A stretch of 41,179 nucleotides of DNA. Origin: Treponema sp. GTDB taxonomy: Bacteria; Spirochaetota; Spirochaetia; Treponematales; Treponemataceae. This document shows positions 1-8,539 of the stretch, piece by piece. Under the pieces are notes generated by a model. That model did not search any database. It was not told the origin of the DNA and worked only from the letters and a program-made list of their open reading frames with translations. Each line of letters opens with the position of its first letter. Positions within the stretch are counted from its first letter, which is position 1. The translations under genes were made by a program, and so were the position numbers. The stretch lies in NCBI GenBank assembly GCA_024682655.1, contig JAIKYZ010000076.1, positions 1-41,179 on the forward strand, in the 5' to 3' direction.

Positions 1-247
1 AGCCTAAGGCACTAAATACTAAAAAGAAGAAAAAATAATAAATTGAATAGATTTTTACATCAATATTATGTCTGTAGAAGATTGATAAAGTAATTATGCT
101 TATTATTCCATACAGAAAAGATATGCAAAAAAAGATTGTAATAGTTTTGAAATTTCTTGCAGATACAATTTCTTTTAGTTCTCTAGGAAGATGAAAAAGA
201 TCATGATGCCTTTCTTTTGCTGATATAAAATCAAATAACTTGGGCAT
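1..247 (-). CDS. Membrane protein, N-terminal part only (runs off the left edge)
   Basis: An open frame of 82 codons without a stop begins at the ATG at 247 and leaves the window at base 1. A GAGGA ribosome-binding site lies 6-7 bases upstream of the ATG. The first 36 residues (MPKLFDFISAKERHHDLFHL...) are charged and soluble; about residues 37-56 and 68-82 are strongly hydrophobic and Phe/Ile-rich, so two membrane segments are likely. The visible part carries no catalytic motif. The layout (short cytoplasmic start, then membrane helices) would suit a membrane-anchored signalling protein such as a diguanylate cyclase, but that is only a guess. It is transcribed away from iorB, in the same direction, and has its own promoter. 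Confidence 0.7.
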   Translation of the reverse strand, partial: MPKLFDFISAKERHHDLFHLPRELKEIVSARNFKTITIFFCISFLYGIISIITLSIFYRHNIDVKIYSIYYFFFFLVFSALG

Positions 248-296
248 TAATAGTCCTCAACCGTGACAATAATCTAAAACTCTCCGACTACAAGAT

Positions 297-325
297 ATTT
301 TAGGAAAAAACAACTTTTGAGACAA
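297..325 (-). promoter_or_regulatory. Predicted promoter of the left-edge membrane protein
   Basis: On the minus strand, TTGTCT (320-325) and TAAAAT (297-302) are separated by 17 bases. Transcription would start near 290, giving a leader of about 43 bases before the ATG at 247. The rest of 248-410 is A/T-rich and shows no further gene or clear terminator for iorB. Confidence 0.45.
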
Positions 326-410
326 ATAATATCTTGTTTGAACTTTTATAATTACCTTTTTTTTTGAGTAAAACCCTGAGAACTTTTTATTATTTTTAAA
401 AATTATACTA

Positions 411-986
411 TTAGACTCGTCCTAAAGCAAAAGCCTTTTTATTCATCTCTAAGAATTGTGGTTTAACCAGTTTTTCTATAGCTTTTAGCCAGGCTTCTTC
501 AGGAAAATCCATGTATTTTGAAAGACGTCCCATAAGAACTATGTTTACAGATTTTGCAGTACCAGCTTCTTTTGCAAGAGAAAGACAATCCATTGCGTCT
601 ACCTTAAAAGCTGCCTCAGTCATTTTTTCAACAAGATCCTGAGGATACTGAGCCGCACCGGTAATTACAGGCATAGGGTCAATCTGCTGTGTATTCACAA
701 CAATTCTTCCACCTTTTTTTAAATAGTCTGTATATCTTGCAGCCTCTAAAAGTTCAAAACTAACAATATAATCAGCTTCTCCTTTATCAATAATTGGAGA
801 ATAAACTTTTTTCCCATATCTAACATAAGTTACAACAGATCCACCTCGCTGGCTCATACCGTGAACTTCGCTCACTTTTACATCATAACCAGCGTCAAGC
901 AGAACCTGCCCAAGAGTTTTACTTGCAAGTAAAGCTCCCTGTCCGCCTACACCAACAATCATAATATTAGTTACTTTATTTTCCAT
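411..986 (-). CDS. iorB: Indolepyruvate:ferredoxin oxidoreductase, beta subunit
   Basis: The small subunit of the oxygen-sensitive enzyme that converts aryl pyruvates (from Trp, Phe, Tyr) to aryl acetyl-CoA, reducing ferredoxin. The 191 residues match the usual length of this family. The N-terminus carries the nucleotide-type motif IMIVGVGGQGALLASKTLG (about residues 8-26), followed by the SEVHGMSQRGGSV segment (about 39-51) typical of the gamma/beta domain of 2-oxoacid:ferredoxin oxidoreductases. It starts 12 bases after iorA ends, so the two are translated from one mRNA. A weak AAGGGAA site precedes the ATG. The pair sits alone, without ferredoxin or a transaminase next to it. Identification is from motif, size and the neighbouring iorA. 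Confidence 0.93.
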   Translation of the reverse strand: MENKVTNIMIVGVGGQGALLASKTLGQVLLDAGYDVKVSEVHGMSQRGGSVVTYVRYGKKVYSPIIDKGEADYIVSFELLEAARYTDYLKKGGRIVVNTQQIDPMPVITGAAQYPQDLVEKMTEAAFKVDAMDCLSLAKEAGTAKSVNIVLMGRLSKYMDFPEEAWLKAIEKLVKPQFLEMNKKAFALGRV

Positions 987-998
987 AATACAATTCCC

Positions 999-2765
999 TT
1001 AATTTGCTGTAGATTCAAAAGCATCAAACTTACACATCTGAGTACAAAGACCGCAGCCCACACACAGGGTAGAATCAACAGCCGCCTTACCCACTTTCAT
1101 CGAAATTGCAGGACAACCAATTTTCATACACATCTTGCAAGACTTACATTTATCGGCATTAACCTTTAATGGTGGATTATGTTTTACTTCCTTCAAAAGA
1201 GCACAAGGTCTTCGGCTAATAATTAAACTTACTTCCGGAGCGGCTAATTCTTCTTTTAATACTTCTTCGCATTGGGCAAGGTTATAAGGATCAATAACTT
1301 TAACTCTATTTATTCCCATTGCTCTGGCCAAGGCTTCCAAATCAACTTTACCAGCAGGATCTCCATAAAGATTTTTTCCTGTTGTAGGATTCTGCTGATG
1401 TCCTGTCATACCGGTAATTGAATTATCCAGAACGATTACTGTTGAATTAGATTGATTATAGGCAATAGAAGCCAGCCCCGTAATTCCTGAGTGAACAAAA
1501 GTAGAATCACCAATAACAGCAACTGAATTTTTTTCGTGTTCTGGCAGGGCCTTATTCCATCCGTGAAGACTTGAAACCGAAGCCCCCATACAAAGATTCA
1601 TATCCATTGCAAAAAGTGGAGCGGCAGCCCCAAGAGTATAACAACCAATATCGCCCATTACATTTAATTTCATTTTGGAAAGCTCATAAAAGATTCCACG
1701 ATGAGGACAACCGGCACACATAATTGGAGGACGAACTGGAATATTGTCGATTAGTTTTTTTGTTTCTGGAGCGTCTTCAATAAAATCTGCAGGTAAAAGA
1801 TTTTTAAGACATTTTTTAAGAAGATTTTGAGAATATTCTCCGCAAATAGGAAGAAGGTCTTTTCCGTGAATCTCGTTTGGAAGATTTAAACTTCTGCAGA
1901 AATTTTCGATTATTGGATCAAGTTCTTCAATAATAATCAGCATTTGAACTTTTGAAGCAAAATCTCTAATCATTTTTTCGGGAAGAGGATTTACAAGACC
2001 TAATTTTAAAATTGAAATTTTATCTGCAAAAACTTCCTTTGTATATTGATAAGAGGTAGAAGAAGTTATCACCCCAATTTTAGATTTTTCTGAAAGTTCA
2101 ACTTTATTAAGACCAGAATTTATTGACCAGTCTGCAATTTTTTTATTTCTTTCTTCAACAATTGGATGTTTTCTTATTGCATTGGCTGGAGTCATAACAT
2201 TTTTCTGGATATTTTTTTCGTAGGCTTTTACAGGCTGACACTTTCTTTGTCCCAATTCTGCAATACTCTGGGAATGAGCAATTCTTGTACACATTTTGAA
2301 CAAAACTGGAGTATCGAATTTTTCTGACATTTCAAAAGCAATTTTCATAAAATCAATACATTCCTGACTGTCACTTGGTTCAATCATAGGAATTTTAGAG
2401 GCAATTGCGTGATGTCTTGAATCCTGTTCATTTTGACTTGAATGCATGGCAGGATCATCGGCAACCCCCACAACAAGTCCTGCATTAACTCCGGAATAAC
2501 TGGCGGTGTAGAGTGGATCTGCTGCAACATTCAGGCCAACGTGTTTCATACCACAAAAAGAACGTTTACCGGCCAGAGCGGAACCAAAAACCGTTTCCAT
2601 TGCAACTTTTTCGTTTGGAGCCCACTCACAATAGATTTCCGTAAATTTTGCTGCTTCTTCTGTAATTTCTGTACTTGGTGTTCCAGGATAACTGGAAACT
2701 ATTTCACAACCGCTTTCAAAAAGCCCCCGGGCAACAGCCGCATTTCCTAACAAAAGTTGATTCAT
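999..2765 (-). CDS. iorA: Indolepyruvate:ferredoxin oxidoreductase, alpha subunit
   Basis: The large, thiamine-diphosphate-binding subunit, 588 residues, the usual size. The N-terminal pyrimidine-binding domain has CEIVSSYPGTPSTEI (about residues 20-34). The C-terminal TPP domain has CAGCPHRGIFYEL (about 353-365) and GDSTFVHSGITGL (about 420-432), consistent with the Mg/TPP-binding motif. The last 60 residues hold two [4Fe-4S] motifs: CKSCKMCMKIGCP and CVGCGLCTQMC, as in IorA of anaerobes. Electrons would pass through these clusters to ferredoxin. It is the first gene of the iorAB operon; GGGAT lies 6 bases before the ATG. It is divergent from the GH3 gene, with 213 bases between them. In amino-acid-fermenting anaerobes the product CoA ester yields ATP by an acyl-CoA synthetase. 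Confidence 0.95.
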   Translation of the reverse strand: MNQLLLGNAAVARGLFESGCEIVSSYPGTPSTEITEEAAKFTEIYCEWAPNEKVAMETVFGSALAGKRSFCGMKHVGLNVAADPLYTASYSGVNAGLVVGVADDPAMHSSQNEQDSRHHAIASKIPMIEPSDSQECIDFMKIAFEMSEKFDTPVLFKMCTRIAHSQSIAELGQRKCQPVKAYEKNIQKNVMTPANAIRKHPIVEERNKKIADWSINSGLNKVELSEKSKIGVITSSTSYQYTKEVFADKISILKLGLVNPLPEKMIRDFASKVQMLIIIEELDPIIENFCRSLNLPNEIHGKDLLPICGEYSQNLLKKCLKNLLPADFIEDAPETKKLIDNIPVRPPIMCAGCPHRGIFYELSKMKLNVMGDIGCYTLGAAAPLFAMDMNLCMGASVSSLHGWNKALPEHEKNSVAVIGDSTFVHSGITGLASIAYNQSNSTVIVLDNSITGMTGHQQNPTTGKNLYGDPAGKVDLEALARAMGINRVKVIDPYNLAQCEEVLKEELAAPEVSLIISRRPCALLKEVKHNPPLKVNADKCKSCKMCMKIGCPAISMKVGKAAVDSTLCVGCGLCTQMCKFDAFESTAN

Positions 2766-2937
2766 CTTTATCCCTTATAAAAAATATATTTTTAATTTTA
2801 TCCTCTAAAATCCACTTATGGAAGTAAGTTTTTAGATATTTACTTTGATATTTTAATCATATTTGCGAAGTTATCAATTTAAGGGGAAAAAGAAAAATCA
2901 AAAACAAGAGAATTCTTATAATCAATCAAGAAAATAA

Positions 2938-2981
2938 AAATTCTACAATTTTTCTACTATTGATTTATAATTATAAGTATG
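2938..2981 (+). promoter_or_regulatory. Candidate promoter of the GH3 gene, abutting its start codon
   Basis: TATAAT lies at about 2966-2971 and the ATG at 2979, only 7 bases further on. A possible -35 (TCTACA) lies about 18 bases upstream. There is no Shine-Dalgarno sequence before the ATG. Transcription would then begin at or next to the start codon, giving a leaderless mRNA. The remainder of 2766-2937 is A/T-rich spacer between divergent genes. Confidence 0.35.
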
Positions 2982-5252
2982 AATATTTCAATAGAAGAAA
3001 AAATCCGCTTTTTTAATGGAAATGGCAGCTGGAAAACTTACACAGCCAATGGAAAAATTCCAGCCTTTTTTATGAGTGATGGTCCTCACGGTTTAAGGAA
3101 GCAAGATTTTGAAAACTATGCTGATTTAAACAAAAGTAGACTCGCAACCTGCTTCCCTACCGCCTCTTGTATTGCTTCCAGCTGGGATTTAAATGCAGCC
3201 AAGGAATTAGGTCAGGCCCTGGCAAGAGAAGCAAAAGCAGAAAATGTAAATCTCATCCTTGGCCCTGGAATGAATATAAAAAGATCTCCTTTATGCGGCC
3301 GTAACTTTGAATATTTTTCGGAAGATCCTTATCTTGCAGGATTAATGGCTTCTGCCTGCATAAAAGGAATTCAGGAAGGGGGAATTGGTGCCTGTGCCAA
3401 ACACTTTGCCTGTAACAATCAGGAAAAACGAAGACAAACTTCATCAAGTAATATAGACGAATACACTTTAAGAAAAATTTATTTAAGCGCCTTTGAATAT
3501 GTTGTAAAAAATTCAAACCCCGCAGCAATCATGTGTTCTTACAATAAGGTAAATGGAACTTACACCTGCCATAATCGTCACCTGCTTACAGAAATTCTTA
3601 GAGAGGAATGGAAATATCAGGGAGTTGTAATTTCGGACTGGGGTGCCTGTATTGATGCTCCAAAATGTTTAAAAGCCGGAATGGATTTAGCAATGCCAGA
3701 CAGCTTTGGATATTTTGACAAACAATTAAAAAATGCTTTAAGAGAAAATGAAATTTCGGAAAAGGATTTAGACCGGGCAAACGACAGACTCTTAAACATG
3801 ATTAATAAATATCAGATAAGCAGCAGTGAGCCTGTGGATTTTGAAAAACAACACCAGATAGCCTTAAATCTGGCCGAAAAATCTGCTGTTTTACTCAAAA
3901 ACGACGGCTATCTCCCAATTCTGCCGGAAAAATCAGATAATATTCCCCCAGAGGCAAATCCTACAATTGCTAAAAAAATTACCCTAATTGGCGAATTAGC
4001 AGAATTCATGAAATTCCAGGGGGGCGGTTCAAGTCACATTACCTGTGCAAATTATCCAAACGCCATTGAATCCCTTACAAAAGCAGGATTTGAAGTTACT
4101 TATGCACCGGGCTATATTTCGGGTTTTTGCAAAAAGGCAAAGGCAATAAGAAAAAACCGAAAACTTAATAAAAGGGCCATTGCAGTTGCAAAAGAAGCAG
4201 CAGAAAAAAATCAGCCAATATTTATCTTCTGTGGACTTACAGATGCCTATGAAGGAGAAGGTTTTGACCGCAGTGATTTAAGATTACCAGCCGAACAACT
4301 CTTCCTGATAAATGAAATTTCAAACTTTACTCAAAATCTGATAATTGTTTCTTTTAGCGGAGCCCCAGTAAATCTTTCTCCCGCAAAAAAAGCAAGATCA
4401 ATTTTACACATGTATTTGTGCGGGGAAGCTTGTGGACAGGCAGTAGCAGATTTAATCACCGGAAAAGTAAATCCTAGCGGACATCTGGCAGAAAGCTGGC
4501 CACTAAGAATTGAAGATACACCAAGTTACAAGAATTTTGCACCAGAAGGAGACCAGGTAAATTACGAAGAAAAAGAATTTATTGGTTACCGCTGGTATGA
4601 CCTAAAAAAGATTCCTGTTTTATTTCCCTTTGGATTTGGCTTGAGTTATACAACTTTTGACTACGACATAAAAAGCAAAGAAGCAGAATTAGTAAAAAAC
4701 ACAGGCCTTAGAAGAATCGTTCTTAATTCAAAATTAAAGGAAGTAAAATTAATTGTAAAAAATACTGGAAATTACGACGGAGCTGACCTTGTTCACTGTT
4801 ATTTTAATGGAGAACTCTGTGGCTTTACAAAAGTTTACTTGAAAAAAGGTCAAAGTCAGGAAGTTACAGTTAATTGTGATTACTGGGAATATGACAAAAG
4901 TCTTATAAAAGAAGAAAAACACGAAAATATTTTTAAACAGCACATAGAAACTAGAAAATTCCAGATTTCTCATTCTATGGGCGATATGGCTCAGCACTGT
5001 TTTAGGGTAAAAGCAATTCTTAAAATTCTTGAACAGGCCCTGGCTATTATGAATAAAAAACCAAAAGATGATCCTTCTGTAAGAATTGCAATTTCTGCTC
5101 TTTACGAAAATCCTCTGGAAAGCTTAATTTCTACCAGCGGTGGAATGATAAGCGAAAAATTCGCCAGAAGACTTGTAAAATGGGCAAATACAAAATTAGA
5201 AAAAAAATTAAAAAAAAGGAGCACAAATGGAAAAGTTAGACAAGAGAACTAA
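2979..5252 (+). CDS. Glycoside hydrolase family 3 beta-glycosidase
   Basis: A retaining exo-beta-glycosidase (beta-glucosidase or beta-xylosidase type) of 757 residues. The (beta/alpha)8 domain carries KHFACNNQE (141-149, substrate-binding Lys-His) and VISDWGA with the predicted nucleophile Asp220. The second alpha/beta domain has GGGSSH (about 347-352) and EGEGFDRSDL (about residue 420), the region that supplies the acid/base in this family. FPFGFGLSYTTF marks entry to the fibronectin-III-like domain, which here is followed by an unusual C-terminal helical tail of about 90 residues ending in a Lys-rich stretch. No signal peptide is present, so it acts in the cytoplasm on imported oligosaccharides. 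It overlaps the following symporter gene by 26 bases, which implies coupled translation. Substrate cannot be read from sequence. Confidence 0.93.
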   Translation: MNISIEEKIRFFNGNGSWKTYTANGKIPAFFMSDGPHGLRKQDFENYADLNKSRLATCFPTASCIASSWDLNAAKELGQALAREAKAENVNLILGPGMNIKRSPLCGRNFEYFSEDPYLAGLMASACIKGIQEGGIGACAKHFACNNQEKRRQTSSSNIDEYTLRKIYLSAFEYVVKNSNPAAIMCSYNKVNGTYTCHNRHLLTEILREEWKYQGVVISDWGACIDAPKCLKAGMDLAMPDSFGYFDKQLKNALRENEISEKDLDRANDRLLNMINKYQISSSEPVDFEKQHQIALNLAEKSAVLLKNDGYLPILPEKSDNIPPEANPTIAKKITLIGELAEFMKFQGGGSSHITCANYPNAIESLTKAGFEVTYAPGYISGFCKKAKAIRKNRKLNKRAIAVAKEAAEKNQPIFIFCGLTDAYEGEGFDRSDLRLPAEQLFLINEISNFTQNLIIVSFSGAPVNLSPAKKARSILHMYLCGEACGQAVADLITGKVNPSGHLAESWPLRIEDTPSYKNFAPEGDQVNYEEKEFIGYRWYDLKKIPVLFPFGFGLSYTTFDYDIKSKEAELVKNTGLRRIVLNSKLKEVKLIVKNTGNYDGADLVHCYFNGELCGFTKVYLKKGQSQEVTVNCDYWEYDKSLIKEEKHENIFKQHIETRKFQISHSMGDMAQHCFRVKAILKILEQALAIMNKKPKDDPSVRIAISALYENPLESLISTSGGMISEKFARRLVKWANTKLEKKLKKRSTNGKVRQEN

Positions 5253-6657
5253 ATGGTCCTACACAATTGGAGCTACCGGGCGTGATGCCGCTTATGCCCT
5301 GGTAAGTATGTATTTGATGACCTACATCCAATACACCATGAAATTAAGCGTTGCCCAGTTTGCGGTAATTTCTGCAATAATCGTTGTCTGCCTTATTTGG
5401 GATGCAATCAACGATCCACTTATGGGAATTATTATTGAAAACTGCCATTTTAAGACCGGGAAATATAAACCCTGGATTTTTACGGGAAGTATTTTAAATG
5501 CCCTTGTCATAATTACAATTTTTACCCTTAGGCCTCAGGGCTGGGCTTTTGTTGCCTTTTTTGGAGTTTTTTATTTACTGTGGGGAATGACCTACACCAT
5601 GAATGATATTTCCTACTGGGGAATGTTACCAAGTCTAAGCAGTGATGCAAAGGAAAGAAATACCCTTGTAACAATGATGAGTATTTTTGTTTGCGTAGGA
5701 CAATTCAGTGTTGCAGGAATAGTACCAACAATAATTGCGGGAAATGCAATAAAAGCCTACAGAAGCGTAGCCTTAGTAGTTGCTCTTTCTTTTATAGCCT
5801 TCCAGATGCTTACAACTTTTGGAGTAAAAGAACGTAAACACCAAAGCGAAAATAAAGAAAAACTTTCGCTAAAAGATATGTTCAAAATCATTGGAAGAAA
5901 CGATCAACTGGTTCCAGCAGGTATTTCCTGTCTGCTTTTTAATATCTGTAACGGCCTTTTGATTATGTTTGGCATGAATTTCTTCTATTTTGAGTTTGGC
6001 TATTCAGAAGGTGGAAATCTGGTATTTATTTTTACAGTAATGTATGGCTTGGGAACACTGTCATCTCAGATTTTATTCCCATTAATTACAAAAACTTTTA
6101 AAAGAAAAAAGACTCTCACAATTTTTACAATCACAACAATCTGTGGATATCTTTTATTACTTTCGATTGGTTACCTTCTTCCAAAAAATCCAATATTGAT
6201 TAATATAATCGGCTTTTTGATTTTCTTTAGTCAGGGAGTTTTCAATTTAACTCTGGTAGTAATGTTGAACAACACAATTGAATATGATGAATACAAATTC
6301 CACGAGCGCCACGATTCAATTATTTCTACAGTGCGTTCCTTCTCTGTAAAATTAAGTTCAGCAATAAATCAGGGAATTGTAAATCTTGTTTTAATAATCA
6401 GCGGAATATATCAGATAAGTCAGAAAGTATCTTCTCTGGAAGTTGAAGCAGGAACCGGACAATTATCAAGTCAGGAAGTTTTAGTCCAGGCCGATAATTT
6501 TATTTCCACCGCCAGTTCCGGTCAGCTTTTTGTTTTGCGTCTGGGAATTACAATAATCCCAATACTTGCAATTTTAACTGCCTGGTTGATATTAAAAAAG
6601 AAATATAAAATCACCGAAGAAGAATACGAAAAAATCTGCTGTGAATTATATAAGTAG
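5227..6657 (+). CDS. GPH-family sugar:cation symporter (major facilitator superfamily)
   Basis: A 476-residue inner-membrane transporter with about twelve hydrophobic segments. WDAINDPLMGIIIE followed by KTGKYKPW (about residues 58-83) is the signature of glycoside-pentoside-hexuronide:cation symporters such as MelB and XynB-type carriers; the acidic residues in the first motif bind the coupling cation in this family. A second family segment, NNTIEYDEYK, lies near residue 350. The ATG is preceded by AAAGGAGC at 6 bases and lies inside the end of the GH3 gene. The pairing with a cytoplasmic glycosidase points to uptake of a beta-linked oligosaccharide or glycoside that GH3 then splits. The exact sugar and cation are not determinable here. 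Confidence 0.92.
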   Translation: MEKLDKRTKWSYTIGATGRDAAYALVSMYLMTYIQYTMKLSVAQFAVISAIIVVCLIWDAINDPLMGIIIENCHFKTGKYKPWIFTGSILNALVIITIFTLRPQGWAFVAFFGVFYLLWGMTYTMNDISYWGMLPSLSSDAKERNTLVTMMSIFVCVGQFSVAGIVPTIIAGNAIKAYRSVALVVALSFIAFQMLTTFGVKERKHQSENKEKLSLKDMFKIIGRNDQLVPAGISCLLFNICNGLLIMFGMNFFYFEFGYSEGGNLVFIFTVMYGLGTLSSQILFPLITKTFKRKKTLTIFTITTICGYLLLLSIGYLLPKNPILINIIGFLIFFSQGVFNLTLVVMLNNTIEYDEYKFHERHDSIISTVRSFSVKLSSAINQGIVNLVLIISGIYQISQKVSSLEVEAGTGQLSSQEVLVQADNFISTASSGQLFVLRLGITIIPILAILTAWLILKKKYKITEEEYEKICCELYK

Positions 6658-6666
6658 ACGGTAAAA

Positions 6667-6794
6667 AAAGAGGGATGTCCAATAAGATTTGGCACTGTGG
6701 TCATTGAGCTTGTCGAAATGACCATTTACACTATATGTGGTGGTTTCGACAAGCTCAACCACCGCATTATTTACTTATTGGACATCCCCCTTTC
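6667..6794. repeat. Palindromic repeat element C: two conserved-loop hairpins inside a long inverted repeat
   Basis: Outer arms 6672-6686 and 6774-6788 are a perfect 15-base inverted repeat (GGGATGTCCAATAAG), extendable by a few bases with one mismatch. Inside are two hairpins: GGTCATT/AATGACC (6699-6705, 6717-6723) with loop GAGCTTGTCGA, and GGTGGTT/AACCACC (6739-6745, 6757-6763) with loop TCGACAAGCTC. The two loops are exact reverse complements. Element D shares the loop but not the stem. The element lies between two convergent genes; T-rich tracts just beyond the outer arms, especially on the minus strand, mean it may also end transcription from both sides. Confidence 0.85.
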
Positions 6795-6797
6795 ATT

Positions 6798-8438
6798 TTA
6801 ATCCTCTCTCATAGAAGCAAAAGGATCTACAGTTCTATACATTTCTCTTAGTTTTGGTTTTTCAATTTTACCTGTTGGATTTCTAGGAACTGGAGCAAAG
6901 ATTATTTTTCTAGGTCTCTTGTATCTAGGTAATTCCATACAGAAATTGTTTACATCTTCTTCACTGCAGCTAACTCCTTCTTTTAACTCGATGATAGCGG
7001 CTGCAATTTCGCCCAAACGGGCATCGGCCAGACCAATAACGGCGACGTCTTTGATTTGTGGCATTTTATGTAAGAAATCTTCAATCTGTACAGGGTAAAG
7101 ATTTTCTCCACCGGTAATAATTACATCTTTTTTGCGGTCTACAAGATAAATAAATCCATCCTGATCCTGCATTGCCATATCCCCAGTGTAAAGCCAGCCT
7201 TTATCGTCTAAAACTTCTGCAGTAGCCTCTGGATTTTTATAATATTCAACCATAACGCCAGGGCCCTTTACGGCAAGTTCACCAACAGCACCCTGTTTTA
7301 CATCATTTCTCTTTTCATCAACAATTCTAACTTCCCAGCCATAACCTGGAATACCAATTGCACCAATTTTATTATCATGTCCAACGCCAAGATGAACACA
7401 ACCAGGCCCAATAGATTCAGAAAGTCCGTAGTTTGTATCGTAATCGTGGTGAGGGAAATAGGCTTTCCAGTCTTCAATAAGTTTTTTAGGAACCGGCTGG
7501 GCACCAATATGCATAAGTCTCCACTGATCCAGATGATAATTTTTTAGATTTACATCGCCTCTTTCAATGGCAAAAAGAATATCCTGAGCCCAAGGAACAA
7601 GTAACCAGACAATTGTACATTTTTCATCACTTACGGCTTTAAGAATGATTTCAGGTTTTGTACCTCTAAGTAAAACGGCCTTACCTCCGCTAATTAAAGA
7701 ACCAAACCAGTGCATTTTAGCCCCTGTATGATACAAAGGTGGAATACAAAGGAATACATCATCTTTTTTCTGTCCATGATGATTTTGTTCTACTGCGGCA
7801 GAATGCATTAAAGCACGGTGTTTATGTAAAATCGCCTTAGGAAATCCTGTAGTTCCCGAAGAAAAATAAATTGCCCCGTAATCATCATCTGAAATTTCCA
7901 GATTTAGATTATCCGATGAATAATTCATGGCAGACATTACGTAATTTTCAGAGAACATAGGTTCACGTCCCTCACCAACATAAATCAAAAGTCGGTGTGG
8001 CATAATTTTTTCGGAAATAGATTCAAGACGGCCAATAAATTCAGGGCCAAAAAATAAAACCGAAATATCAGCTAAATTAAGACAGTATTCAATTTCGTCA
8101 GAAGCATAGCGGAAATTCAAAGGAACAGCCAAAGCGCCGGCTTTTAAAATTCCAAAATAAATTGGCAGCCATTCCAGACAATTCATCATAAGAATACCAA
8201 CTTTATCGCCCCGGTGAACACCTCTTTCAATCAGATAATGAGCACAGCGGTTGGCTTTTTCATTAAAAATTTTCCAGGTAATTTCGCGGCGGTAAGGAAG
8301 ATTTGGTTCTGGCTGAGTAAGATCAAATTCCTTCCAGGTTATTCTTCTGTTATCTTTAACATCCGGATTTAATTCAACTAAAGCGCAGTCATTAGCATAT
8401 AATTCTGCGTTTCTTTCTAGATACTGAGTAATAGGCAT
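6798..8438 (-). CDS. AMP-forming acyl-CoA synthetase (fatty-acid or aryl-acid CoA ligase)
   Basis: A 546-residue member of the adenylate-forming ligase family: acid + ATP + CoA to acyl-CoA + AMP + PPi. Visible motifs are the P-loop YFSSGTTGFPK (191-201), NYGLSES (336-342, adenine binding), YTGD (417-420), the hinge region LVDRKKDVIITGGENLYP (432-449) and NPTGKIEKPK with the catalytic Lys524. The opening (MPITQYLERNAELYANDCAL) and the early LEWLPIYFGIL segment are typical of the medium/long-chain subgroup. AGAGGA precedes the ATG. It is the downstream partner of the HD-GYP gene, 102 bases apart on the same strand, but no functional link between them is evident. The substrate acid is unknown; a link to aryl acids made by IorAB is possible but unproven. 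Confidence 0.9.
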   Translation of the reverse strand: MPITQYLERNAELYANDCALVELNPDVKDNRRITWKEFDLTQPEPNLPYRREITWKIFNEKANRCAHYLIERGVHRGDKVGILMMNCLEWLPIYFGILKAGALAVPLNFRYASDEIEYCLNLADISVLFFGPEFIGRLESISEKIMPHRLLIYVGEGREPMFSENYVMSAMNYSSDNLNLEISDDDYGAIYFSSGTTGFPKAILHKHRALMHSAAVEQNHHGQKKDDVFLCIPPLYHTGAKMHWFGSLISGGKAVLLRGTKPEIILKAVSDEKCTIVWLLVPWAQDILFAIERGDVNLKNYHLDQWRLMHIGAQPVPKKLIEDWKAYFPHHDYDTNYGLSESIGPGCVHLGVGHDNKIGAIGIPGYGWEVRIVDEKRNDVKQGAVGELAVKGPGVMVEYYKNPEATAEVLDDKGWLYTGDMAMQDQDGFIYLVDRKKDVIITGGENLYPVQIEDFLHKMPQIKDVAVIGLADARLGEIAAAIIELKEGVSCSEEDVNNFCMELPRYKRPRKIIFAPVPRNPTGKIEKPKLREMYRTVDPFASMRED

Positions 8439-8539
8439 GTAGTTTTCCTCTGAGTATTTTTAATTATAGATATTGTTTTATTATAATTTATAAACAGGGA
8501 AAACGATAGGTAAAATTTATAATTTGTAAAAGTAATTAT

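Noticed and set aside
2442-2750. Plus-strand frame of 102 codons inside iorA
   Set aside because: Antisense shadow of a well-conserved gene, Cys/Phe-rich, without ribosome-binding site.
6667-6794. Element C as a decayed insertion sequence
   Set aside because: There is no transposase remnant and no obvious target duplication; only palindromic structure is seen.
6885-8438. Apparent internal duplication ITWKEF/ITWKIF at the N-terminus of the acyl-CoA synthetase
   Set aside because: As far as I recall this double phrase is common in this ligase subgroup, so it is not a local event.
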